From Caulobacterales bacterium (GTDB lineage Bacteria > Pseudomonadota > Alphaproteobacteria > Caulobacterales > Caulobacteraceae): DNA of 51,638 nucleotides. The notes beneath the pieces are model-generated. The model saw nothing but the letters and a program-made list of their open reading frames with translations, was not told the DNA's origin and made no database searches. Positions 34,288 to 41,133 of the stretch are shown here, piece by piece. Position 1 is the first letter of the stretch. Each line of letters begins with the position of its first letter. The translations under genes were made by a program, and so were the position numbers. The DNA is taken from positions 1 to 51,638 of the forward strand of contig CANJID010000027.1 in assembly GCA_947474395.1 (NCBI GenBank), in the 5' to 3' direction.

Positions 34288-35354
34288 TTCCCGTCGTAGG
34301 CGGCGTTGTATTTGACGAGGCTGGCCTCCAGCCCGCCGAACATCTGGTCCGGATCGCCGAGGCCGCGGGCGCGGATACGGTCGGACCAGCGCTTCTTCAG
34401 GGGCTTGGCCGAGTCCTGCCACAGCTTCAGCGCCTCGGGTGTCATCGGAGTCAGGATGTGGCCCTTCTCCGCCGCCATCTTGGCGCGGCCCTCATGCTCG
34501 AAGTCGACCCAGGGGCTGACGAAGCGGATCGTCCACTCAGATGTGCAGTGGTCGTCGATCGCCTTCTTCTGGCGCGGCCCGAGCGCGTTGTACTTGGCCT
34601 TGTTCATCACCCACATCTGGATCGAGCCGTACATGCCCTCGTCCAGGTGGTAGTCGGTGACCTTGTCGATCCCGAACAGGATGGTCGAGCCCCAGGGGTT
34701 GGTGATGGCGTCGGCCACCCCGTGCTCCAGCAGGTCCCGCGCCGCCGGGGCGGAGGCCTGGACGTTCGAGCCGCCCATCAGCCGGATCCAGGCGCCGATG
34801 GTGGCGTTGGCGGGACGCACCTTCATCCCCTTGATGTCGGAGGGGACGGCGATCTTGTGGCGCGAGTGAAAGACGCCGGGATCGTGAATGAAGAGCATGC
34901 AGTAGTGGACGTCCTTCATCTCCTTCTCGGCGTAGGCGCGGTACCAGGCGTCGATGGCGCCCGAGGCCTGCTTGGCGTCGGTGGAGAGGAAGGGAAGCTC
35001 GCCCGCGGCGAGGATGGGGAAGCGGCCCGGCTGGTAGCCCGGGTTCACCAGGGTCATGTCGGCGATGCCGTCACGGGCCATGTCGTAGTGGTCGACGGCC
35101 TTGCCGAGCTGTTCGGCGGGGAAGACGCGGGCGGTCAGCGTGCCGCCGCTCTCGGCGTTCACGTCCGCGATCCAGGCCTGGAGGGACTTGTGCAGGGGGT
35201 GGGCCGGCGGCACCCAGTGGGCGATGGCGAGCTGGACCGGCTTTTCGGCGGCGGGGGCCACGGCCCCTTGGCTCAAGGCCGGGCCGACCACGGGCACAGA
35301 GCCGGCAAGGGCCAGCAGGCCGCACACGGCGCCGGCTCGCATACGCTTCCACAT
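34284..35354 (-). CDS. TRAP transporter substrate-binding protein (DctP-type)
   Basis: Periplasmic binding protein of 356 residues. The signal peptide is visible (MWKRMRAGAVCGLLALAGSV and following), with likely cleavage before residue 30. Mature features include LAIAHWVPPAHPLHKSLQAW and MKVRPANATIGAWIRLMGGS, with the conserved arginine in the RPAN segment that usually binds a carboxylate. The ligand is therefore probably an organic acid, not further defined. First gene of the leftward TRAP operon. Confidence 0.93.
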   Translation of the reverse strand: MWKRMRAGAVCGLLALAGSVPVVGPALSQGAVAPAAEKPVQLAIAHWVPPAHPLHKSLQAWIADVNAESGGTLTARVFPAEQLGKAVDHYDMARDGIADMTLVNPGYQPGRFPILAAGELPFLSTDAKQASGAIDAWYRAYAEKEMKDVHYCMLFIHDPGVFHSRHKIAVPSDIKGMKVRPANATIGAWIRLMGGSNVQASAPAARDLLEHGVADAITNPWGSTILFGIDKVTDYHLDEGMYGSIQMWVMNKAKYNALGPRQKKAIDDHCTSEWTIRFVSPWVDFEHEGRAKMAAEKGHILTPMTPEALKLWQDSAKPLKKRWSDRIRARGLGDPDQMFGGLEASLVKYNAAYDGK

Positions 35355-35504
35355 CGTTTTTTTCCCGGGCCTTATGGCCCCTCCCTTGGATCAACTTAGG
35401 GGAGCGGCCGCAGGCTTGGCAACGGCCCTTGGAAAAGCGTCGCGTTCCGAACGCCCGAAGCGGAGTCGCGGGCTGTTCGCCCGCGCCCGCTCAATCCAAG
35501 CATT

Positions 35505-35556
35505 TAGAGCGCGTCCGAGCGGCGAAACCGCTCACACTTTCGCCTGACGCGCTCTA
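35505..35556. repeat. Alphaproteobacterial-type intergenic hairpin repeat
   Basis: Outer arms TAGAGCGCGTC (35505-35515) and GACGCGCTCTA (35546-35556) are a perfect 11-base inverted repeat. Inside, GGCGAAA (35521-35527) can pair with TTTCGCC (35538-35544), or GAGCGG (35517-35522) with CCGCTC (35528-35533); these two inner stems exclude each other. This form recurs as an intergenic palindrome in alphaproteobacterial genomes. It lies ten bases past the secB stop and can serve as its transcript end. The rest of the gap, 35355-35504, has a small GCGGGC/GCCCGC stem and nothing else clear. Confidence 0.75.
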
Positions 35557-35565
35557 GGCCCCAAT

Positions 35566-36066
35566 TCAGGCGTTGCCGACCGACCCGTCGGGGATGCCGC
35601 CCTGGGCCTGGCGCTGGGCCAGGTAGACGGCGCCGAAATCGATCGGCTCCATCATGAAGGGCGGGAAACCGCCGTCCATGGTCAGGTCGGCGATGATCCG
35701 GCGGGCGAAGGGGAACAGGAAGCGCGGGCACTCCACCAGCATCAGCACCTCGAGCTGATCGGCCGGCACGCCCTTGATCTCGAACAGGCCGCCGTAGAGC
35801 AGCTCGATCTGGAACTGCATCTCCCCGTCGTTGGTCGAGGTGATGTTGAGCTTCAGGTCCAGCTCGAACAGGCCGTCGACGCGGCCGCGGGCGCCCAGCT
35901 CCACGCCCATCTCCACGTTCGGCTTGGTCCCGCCCTGCAGGGATTCCGGCGCGCGGGGGTTCTCGAACGAGAGGTCGCGGATGAACTGAGCCAGCACCCG
36001 CACCGAGGGACCTTCGTCGCCGGGGATGTCGATCTGCGGGATGTCCAGGGGCGGAAGGTCGGTCAT
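35566..36066 (-). CDS. secB: Protein-export chaperone SecB
   Basis: Cytoplasmic chaperone that holds precursor proteins unfolded and delivers them to SecA. The 166-residue acidic protein shows [37 protein letters not shown] and the [20 protein letters not shown] block. Length is normal. Start is ATG 36066 ([11 protein letters not shown]). It is divergent from timA across a 176-base gap with a long imperfect palindrome. A repeat-type hairpin follows the stop. Confidence 0.97.
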   Translation of the reverse strand: MTDLPPLDIPQIDIPGDEGPSVRVLAQFIRDLSFENPRAPESLQGGTKPNVEMGVELGARGRVDGLFELDLKLNITSTNDGEMQFQIELLYGGLFEIKGVPADQLEVLMLVECPRFLFPFARRIIADLTMDGGFPPFMMEPIDFGAVYLAQRQAQGGIPDGSVGNA

Positions 36067-36121
36067 GGGATATGGCTCTTAAGGCTTGCGGCGGGCCCCG
36101 CCGGAGTGGTGCGGCGGGCTA

Positions 36122-36163
36122 TCATGGGCGCTTGCCGCACGCAATGTGCGGGCAGGCCCATGA
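36122..36163. repeat. Long imperfect palindrome between secB and timA
   Basis: TCATGGGC (36122-36129) pairs with GCCCATGA (36156-36163), and inner CCGCAC (36135-36140) pairs with GTGCGG (36146-36151) around the loop GCAAT, leaving a small internal bulge. It lies between the divergent starts of secB and timA. It may be a regulator site or an RNA hairpin in the timA leader. Confidence 0.55.
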
Positions 36164-36242
36164 CGGAAGGCCCAGGTCCGCCTATATATCGACGTCGGCG
36201 CGAATCCGCCGCGTCACGATTGAGCGGTTACGCAAAGTGCAA

Positions 36243-36851
36243 GTGCTCGAGCTCGTCATCTTCGCCGCCCTCGCAGCCGTGGTGCTGTTCCAGCTCTATA
36301 CGGTGCTGGGCCGGCGTGTCGGCCGCCAGCCTGAGGACAACGCCGAGGCCGAACGGCCCCGCGCCGCCGAGCCGGACGCCCGCCGTCTGGAGGACGCCGC
36401 CCAGGACGGGGTGGCGCTCACGGGCCTGGCCGCCATCCGCGCCCGCGACCCCGGCTTCGACGTCGAGCGGTTCCTGGAGGGCGCGCGCACGGCCTACGAG
36501 ATGGTGGTGACCGCCTTCGCCCGCGGCGACCGCGAGACCCTGAAGGATCTCACCCGCCCGCAGGTCTACACCGCCTTCGAGGGCGCCATCACCGAGCGCG
36601 AGGGCGAGGGCCGCACCGAAAAGGTCGAATTCCTGCATCCGCCCCGCGCCGACTTCGAGGGCGCCGAGCTCGCCGGCGAGATGGCCCGGCTGAAGGTCCG
36701 CTTCCTGGCCGAGTTCCGCAGCCGCACCAAGGGCCCGGAAGGCGAGGCGGTGGACGACAAGCGCACCGCCGAGGTCTGGACCTTCGAGCGACCGGTCGCC
36801 AGCCGCAATCCCAACTGGGCCCTGGCCCGCGTGGACGCGGCGGAAGCCTGA
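36243..36851 (+). CDS. Tim44/TimA-type inner-membrane protein
   Basis: About 202 residues: one N-terminal membrane anchor (ELVIFAALAAVVLFQLYTVLG), a charged linker, then a Tim44-like domain from about residue 70 (DVERFLEGARTAYEMVVTAF, LTRPQVYTAFEGAI). In mitochondria Tim44 recruits the import motor; the bacterial TimA role is not settled. I take GTG 36243; GTG 36237 is also possible, and neither has a strong ribosome-binding site. The stop overlaps the mltA start as TGATG. The neighbourhood with secB suggests a role in envelope protein handling (inference). Confidence 0.85.
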   Translation: MLELVIFAALAAVVLFQLYTVLGRRVGRQPEDNAEAERPRAAEPDARRLEDAAQDGVALTGLAAIRARDPGFDVERFLEGARTAYEMVVTAFARGDRETLKDLTRPQVYTAFEGAITEREGEGRTEKVEFLHPPRADFEGAELAGEMARLKVRFLAEFRSRTKGPEGEAVDDKRTAEVWTFERPVASRNPNWALARVDAAEA

Positions 36852-38152
36852 TGCGGCTAACTTGGGCGGGCGCCGTCTCTCTGACGTTGCTGCTCGCCGC
36901 CTGCGCCACCACCCCGCCGCCGAAGAAGCCGACGCCGCGGCCGCGCCCGACGCCGACGCGCCCGGTTCCACCTCGCCCGACGCCGCCCCGCCCGGTTCCG
37001 CCGCCGCCGGCCCCGCCCCCCACCGCCAACATTCCGCTTTCCAGCCTGCCCGGCTGGGCGGACGAAGATCACGCCGCGGCCCTGGCCGCCTTCCAGGCCG
37101 GCTGCGGCGCCGGCCGGGACGCGGCCATGCGCGGCGCCTGCAGCCGCGCCAAGGCCCTGGGCCGGGTCGACGACGACCGTGCGCGGGCCTTCTTCGAGGC
37201 CGAGTTCCGCGCCGCCCCCACCTCGGGCGACGGCCTGCTGACCGCCTATTTCGCCCCCGAGTACGAGGCGCGGGAGACGCCTACGTCCGAGTTCTCCGCC
37301 CCCGTTCGCCCCCGTCCCGCGCCCGGCCTGGTCGTGGTGGCCGCCGCCGCTCCGCCGCCGCCCGCCGCCCCGCCGCCGCCGCCGAACCTCGCCGACTCCG
37401 ACGACGCCATCGGCGCGCTCCTCGCCCAGGACGCGATCGGCGCGATCCTGGACCAGGCGGGCGGGCCGCCCGCCCCGCCGCCGCCGCCGCCCTCGACGAC
37501 TCCGCCGCCCTTCGTGGCCCAGCCGCTCGCCAATGCGGACCGCACCGCCATCGAGACCAGCCCGGCGCCCAACGCTCTGGCCTGGATGCGGCCCGAGGAC
37601 CTGTTCTTCATGCAGATACAGGGCTCCGGAACCCTGGTGTTCCCGGGCGGGCGGCGCGCCAAGGCGACCTATTCCGGCGACAACGGGCGGCCCTTCGTGG
37701 CCATAGCCCGGCCCATGGTGTCCGAGGGCCTGCTCACCAACGCCGGCGCCTCGGGCGACGGCATCCGCGGCTGGCTCGCCTCCCACCGGGGGGCCGAGGC
37801 CGAAGCGGTGATGCGCAAGAACCCGCGCTACGTCTTCTTCGCCGTTTCCCCCGACGACGGCCGCGACCCGGCGGGCGCCGCGGGGATACCCCTGCCGGCG
37901 GGGCGGGCCATTGCGGTCGACCCCGGCCGCCACGCCTACGGGGAGTTCTTCTGGATCGACGCCTCGGCCCCGACCCTGACAGGTGCGTTCAAGACCTACC
38001 GGCGCATGGTCGTCGCGCTCGACACCGGTTCGGCCATCCGCGGCGAGGTGCGCGCCGATCTCTACATCGGGCGGGGAAACGTGGCGGGGACTGAGGCGGG
38101 CCGCGTCCGCCACACCCTGCGCATGACCCGGCTGGTCCCTGTCGGCCCATGA
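36851..38152 (+). CDS. mltA: Membrane-bound lytic murein transglycosylase A, proline-rich variant
   Basis: Lipoprotein that cleaves peptidoglycan glycan strands in the periplasm. The 433-residue protein has a signal peptide ending in the lipobox LLAAC, then a proline-rich stretch up to about residue 57. The MltA domain shows LLTAYFAPEYEA, FFMQIQGSGTLVFPGG and NPRYVFF. The 3D domain shows AVDPGRHAYGEFFWID and the catalytic-aspartate motif ALDTGSAIRGEVRADLYIG. Between EYEA and the QIQGSG motif there is a second proline-rich insert (about residues 155-225), where relatives carry LYRRP-type sequence. Its start overlaps the timA stop. Confidence 0.9.
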   Translation: MRLTWAGAVSLTLLLAACATTPPPKKPTPRPRPTPTRPVPPRPTPPRPVPPPPAPPPTANIPLSSLPGWADEDHAAALAAFQAGCGAGRDAAMRGACSRAKALGRVDDDRARAFFEAEFRAAPTSGDGLLTAYFAPEYEARETPTSEFSAPVRPRPAPGLVVVAAAAPPPPAAPPPPPNLADSDDAIGALLAQDAIGAILDQAGGPPAPPPPPPSTTPPPFVAQPLANADRTAIETSPAPNALAWMRPEDLFFMQIQGSGTLVFPGGRRAKATYSGDNGRPFVAIARPMVSEGLLTNAGASGDGIRGWLASHRGAEAEAVMRKNPRYVFFAVSPDDGRDPAGAAGIPLPAGRAIAVDPGRHAYGEFFWIDASAPTLTGAFKTYRRMVVALDTGSAIRGEVRADLYIGRGNVAGTEAGRVRHTLRMTRLVPVGP

Positions 38153-38159
38153 GGCCCGG

Positions 38160-38696
38160 GTGAAGCGACCTTTACGCGGCGAGGAGTCGAGGCTGTGGGC
38201 CATGGTGGCCCGCACCGTCCGACCGGCGCCGGGCCGCTCACCTCCCGAGGTCCCTGCCGGCCCCCTCAAGGCCGAAGCCGGCTTGGCCAAGACCGCGAAG
38301 GCCGCGCCCCCGCCCGCCGCCCACGGCTACCGTCCCCCTCGCCCCGAAGCGCCGCCGGAGAGCATCGAGCCCGGCCGCCGCCGCCGCATCGCCCGCGAGC
38401 GCGATCCGATCGAGGCGCGGATCGACCTGCACGGCTACGACCAGGACCGCGCCCGCGCCGCCCTGATCGGATTTCTGCAGCGGGCCTACGACGAAGGCGC
38501 CCGGGCGGTGCTGGTGATCACCGGTCGGGGTACGATGGGGGACGGGGTGCTGCGCCGCCGCGCGCCGGAATGGCTGGCCGAGCCGGCGCTCCGTCCTCTG
38601 GTCGCCGGACTGTCTCCCGCCGAGCGGCGCCATGGGGGAGACGGGGCTTTCTATGTGGCGTTGAAGCGCAAGCCCCGTGGGCGAGCTTCGCCTTGA
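38160..38696 (+). CDS. Smr/MutS2 domain protein
   Basis: 178-residue soluble protein. The first 85 residues are a low-complexity linker rich in Pro, Arg and Ala. The C-terminal Smr domain has the expected IDLHGYDQDRARAAL, RAVLVITGRGTMGDG and the ending GGDGAFYVALKR. Stand-alone Smr proteins act as nucleases on RNA or DNA; the substrate of this one is unknown. Start is GTG 38160, eight bases after mltA, so it belongs to the timA-mltA-smr operon. Confidence 0.9.
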   Translation: MKRPLRGEESRLWAMVARTVRPAPGRSPPEVPAGPLKAEAGLAKTAKAAPPPAAHGYRPPRPEAPPESIEPGRRRRIARERDPIEARIDLHGYDQDRARAALIGFLQRAYDEGARAVLVITGRGTMGDGVLRRRAPEWLAEPALRPLVAGLSPAERRHGGDGAFYVALKRKPRGRASP

Positions 38697-38772
38697 CAGG
38701 CGGCCTGAGACATCGCATTTGCGACGCCCTTGCGGCGAGCCGCCTTCGCCCCGTAGCCCTTAAGTCGGACCC

Positions 38773-39114
38773 ATGACCTATATCGTCACCGATCCATGCA
38801 TCAAATGTAAGTTCATGGACTGCGTGGAGGTCTGCCCGGTGGACTGTTTCTACGAGGGCGAGAACTTCCTGGCGATCAATCCGGACGAGTGCATCGACTG
38901 CGGCGTCTGCGAGCCGGAATGCCCTGTCGATGCGATCAAGCCGGACACCGAGGACGATCCGGACGGCAAGTGGCTGCAGGTCAATTCGACCTACGCCAAG
39001 GTGTGGCCGAACATCACCCTGAAGGGCGATCCCCCGGCTGACGGCGCTGAGTTCGAACGCGAAACCGACAAGTTCGCCAAGTACTTCTCGACCGCCCCCG
39101 GCAAGGGTTCCTGA
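38773..39114 (+). CDS. fdxA: Seven-iron ferredoxin FdxA
   Basis: Electron carrier of 113 residues with two iron-sulfur cluster motifs. The first is [18 protein letters not shown] near the N-terminus, the 3Fe-4S/4Fe-4S arrangement. The second is [16 protein letters not shown]. The C-terminal extension ([17 protein letters not shown]) is typical of FdxA. Start is ATG 38773 ([12 protein letters not shown]). It stands alone in front of cdnL. The partner enzyme is unknown. Confidence 0.95.
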   Translation: MTYIVTDPCIKCKFMDCVEVCPVDCFYEGENFLAINPDECIDCGVCEPECPVDAIKPDTEDDPDGKWLQVNSTYAKVWPNITLKGDPPADGAEFERETDKFAKYFSTAPGKGS

Positions 39115-39379
39115 GCCGGCCTTCCGAGGCCCATACCCCAAGCCTTTGAAAAACCACATCCGTGTGGTAGGGTCTTTCCGTGGTTGGACGAGGCGCTTGT
39201 CCCGTTCGGCCGCTCGCAACAGCCGATTGATCGAGGCGCGCCCTCGCCCCCCGCGGGTGATCTGAGCAATTCAGAGGCAATTCCAAAAGACCCGTCCCTG
39301 TGCGGCGGCCTCTTTCGGAATTCCGCGTGTCTCGTTCCCGGCCCGTGCGCCTCGCGCGCGGTGACAAAAAGGAACGGTG
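39115..39379 (+). promoter_or_regulatory. Gap before cdnL with promoter-like and hairpin sequence
   Basis: No gene is visible in this 265-base gap. It contains TTGAAA (39147-39152) followed at a promoter-like distance by TAGGGT, and a small stem CCACA/TGTGG (39159-39172) between them. An AAGGAACG ribosome-binding stretch sits before cdnL. The promoter call is tentative. The GAGGCAATTCC and GGAATTCC segments near 39271-39342 form only a loose inverted repeat. Confidence 0.35.
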
Positions 39380-39898
39380 ATGACCGCTGTTATGACCCAA
39401 GTTGTTGTTCAGGATTTCACGATCGGCGACTACGTCGTCTATCCGGCTCATGGCGTGGGCAAGATCGGCGGCGTGGAGACCCAGGAGGTCGCCGGCCTGT
39501 CGCTCGAAGTCTACATCATCACCTTTGACCACGAGAAGATGACCCTGCGCGTCCCCACCCGTAAGGCCAAGACCGCGGGCCTGCGCCCGCTCGCCTCCGG
39601 CGCCGTCGTGACCCAGGCCATGACCACGCTGAAGGGCCGCGCCCGCGTGAAGCGCACCATGTGGAGCCGCCGCGCCCAGGAATACGAAGCCAAGATCAAC
39701 TCCGGCGACCTGATCTCCATCGCCGAGGTGGTCCGCGACCTGCACCGCGCCGACAACCAGCCGGAGCAGTCCTATTCGGAGCGCCAGCTCTATGAATCGG
39801 CCCTGGACCGCATGGCCCGCGAAGTGGCGGCCATCGAGCGCATCGACCGCGACGCGGCGGTGGGCCTCCTGACCAAGTCGCTGATCAAGGCGGCCTGA
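39380..39898 (+). CDS. cdnL: CarD-family RNA polymerase regulator CdnL
   Basis: Binds RNA polymerase and stabilises open promoter complexes, supporting rRNA and biosynthetic gene expression. The roughly 172-residue protein begins with the CarD interaction domain (GDYVVYPAHGVGKIGGVE) and a helical C-terminal DNA-contacting part (KRTMWSRRAQEYEAKINSGD). It ends in Ala-Ala; in Caulobacter this end acts as a ClpXP degradation signal, which may apply here. Start is ATG 39380 with AAGGA six bases before; GTG 39377 is adjacent. A terminator follows. Confidence 0.95.
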   Translation: MTAVMTQVVVQDFTIGDYVVYPAHGVGKIGGVETQEVAGLSLEVYIITFDHEKMTLRVPTRKAKTAGLRPLASGAVVTQAMTTLKGRARVKRTMWSRRAQEYEAKINSGDLISIAEVVRDLHRADNQPEQSYSERQLYESALDRMAREVAAIERIDRDAAVGLLTKSLIKAA

Positions 39899-39932
39899 TC
39901 CTAGGGCTTCCGAGCTTGAATTGAGACGCGAG

Positions 39933-39964
39933 CGCCCGGCCTAACCGCCGGGCGTTTTGCTTTT
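39933..39964. terminator. Terminator of cdnL
   Basis: Stem CGCCCGGC (39933-39940) with GCCGGGCG (39947-39954), six-base loop, followed by TTTTGCTTTT (39955-39964). Good rho-independent terminator on the plus strand. It overlaps the last codons of the convergent nuclease-like gene, whose stop is at 39941-39943. Confidence 0.88.
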
Positions 39965-40735
39965 GGGCTCGTTCAGCCGCTCGACCTGCTCGGGGTGGTC
40001 CAGCCGCATGCGGGGTCCGTTTCCGGTCGGACGCACCGAGCCCCGGATGCGGACCAGCTTTCCCTCCAGCGTCAGCGGGTCGATCTGCGCCAGGGCGAAC
40101 TCCCGCATCGCCGCGGGGGCGATGTCGGCGGAGAAGGCGCCGCGCCAGTCGCGGGCGAAGTCGAGATAGGTGCGCCCCGCCGCCCGGTTCACTCGCAGGA
40201 CCCGCCCCTCGACGATGTGGAAGCCGTCGGCGTCCGGCGGAACCTCTCCCGGCAGCAGGACACGATAGGCGGGCAGGGCCCAGAGCCCCTTGCCGGCGAT
40301 CCGCGCCCGGGCCTCCTCGGTCAGCATCAGTTCCGCCAGGGCCCGGTTGTCGGGGAAGGTGCGCACCCGCGCCGCCCCGCTCCGGAGCATCGCGCCCTCG
40401 ATCCACAACCGGTCGTCCGTGCGCCTCAGTTGCGCAGCCGTCCGTCCGAAGGGGTCCTGCCGCGCCCCGCCGAACAGCAGCTCGACCTTGCGGTCCGCGA
40501 TCAGGCCGTGAAGCGCCGCCTGGGACTGCGCGCCATAGGGCTGGTCCGCCGCCGGGGCCTCGATCCCCGCCAGCCGAACCCGCTCCTCCCCCGCCAGCAG
40601 CACCAGGTCCCCGGAGATCGCCTGCACCGCCGCCGCCTGCCGCCCGCCCGGCAGCCGGTCGAGCGCCGCGTCCCGCCCGCAGGCCGAGAGGGCGAACAAC
40701 AGCGTCAGCGCGCCGAATGCTTTGGCGAGACCCAT
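39941..40735 (-). CDS. Thermonuclease-family lipoprotein
   Basis: 264-residue protein with a lipoprotein signal (ALTLLFALSACG). A staphylococcal-nuclease-like domain follows: RVRLAGIEAPAADQPYG and a later DPFGRTAAQLRR, matching the GI(D/E)xP and DxxGR motifs of the family. A second half (HIVEGRVLRVNRAAGRTYLDF) looks like another OB-type fold. It would sit on the outer or inner membrane facing the periplasm. Whether it is an active nuclease is uncertain by eye. Start ATG 40735 (MGLAKAFGAL). Codons end inside the cdnL terminator. Confidence 0.78.
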   Translation of the reverse strand: MGLAKAFGALTLLFALSACGRDAALDRLPGGRQAAAVQAISGDLVLLAGEERVRLAGIEAPAADQPYGAQSQAALHGLIADRKVELLFGGARQDPFGRTAAQLRRTDDRLWIEGAMLRSGAARVRTFPDNRALAELMLTEEARARIAGKGLWALPAYRVLLPGEVPPDADGFHIVEGRVLRVNRAAGRTYLDFARDWRGAFSADIAPAAMREFALAQIDPLTLEGKLVRIRGSVRPTGNGPRMRLDHPEQVERLNEPKSKTPGG

Positions 40736-40762
40736 TTGCCTTTGCTATCACCCCACCCGTGC

Positions 40763-40839
40763 GGCCCGGTAGCTCAGCAGGATAGAGCAGCGGTTTCCTA
40801 AACCGGAGGTCGGAGGTTCGAGTCCTCTCCGGGTCGCCA
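40763..40839 (+). tRNA. tRNA-Arg (anticodon CCT)
   Basis: 77-base cloverleaf including an encoded CCA end. The acceptor stem is GGCCCGG (40763-40769) paired with CCGGGTC, with one G-U pair. The D arm GCTC/GAGC, the anticodon loop TTCCTAA with anticodon CCT, and the T arm with loop TTCGAGT follow. The first anticodon-stem pair is a G-G mismatch; the other four pairs are good. A CCTTGC/GCAAGG stem shortly after (40851-40865) may end the transcript. Confidence 0.93.
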
Positions 40840-41006
40840 GATTCGCCTTCCCTTGCCGTGCAAGGCGGCTTTCTGCCCACGAACCGGGTTTTTGCTGCGC
40901 TGCAATAGACCAGGGCGCTCAAACCGTGGGCGCCGCAGGGGCTGTTCGATAATTCCCGACAATTCTCTTTCGCGGTTGCGAAGGGAACCGGCTTAGCTCG
41001 TTGCAG

Positions 41007-41121
41007 CGCGAGACAACGGCGTCTCGCGAGGTCGCGAAAACGACCGCCCGGCCATCGTGTCGGGACCAACCGGACAATGGCGTCCAAGCGGAGTGATCCG
41101 CTTGGGCGCCTTTTCATTTTT
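41007..41121 (+). promoter_or_regulatory. ANTAR-type antiterminator leader of the nitrate uptake operon
   Basis: Three RNA elements lie in series. P1: an 8-bp stem CGCGAGAC (41007-41014) with GTCTCGCG (41021-41028) and hexaloop AACGGC. P2: GGAC (41072-41075) with GTCC (41082-41085) and hexaloop AATGGC. Terminator: a 14-bp stem, 41079-41092 with 41097-41110, one G-U pair, GTGA loop, then TTTTCATTTTT. Both hexaloops have A first and G fourth, as in targets of ANTAR proteins such as NasR, NasT and EutV. P2 shares bases with the terminator stem, so the two cannot form together: binding of P1-P2 by the regulator would allow readthrough. A further stem, GGTCG/CGACC, lies at 41030-41045. The gap 40840-41006 shows no gene. 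Confidence 0.88.
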
Positions 41122-41133
41122 GGGGATAGCGGA

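Noticed and set aside
37340-37510. Tandem GCC/CCG repeats in mltA as a CRISPR or microsatellite element
   Set aside because: They encode proline runs in frame within a coding sequence and have no regular repeat-spacer structure.
40763-40839. tRNA-Arg as an integration site
   Set aside because: No integrase, no direct repeat of the tRNA end and no shift in gene content was seen nearby.
40986-41006. Possible sigma-54 promoter (GGC ... TTGC) before the nitrate-type operon
   Set aside because: The GG and GC elements are 11 bases apart instead of 10, and the implied start would fall inside the P1 hairpin.
41077-41133. ATG 41077 as start of the porin
   Set aside because: It would translate the terminator stem and place residues before a good signal peptide that begins at ATG 41134.
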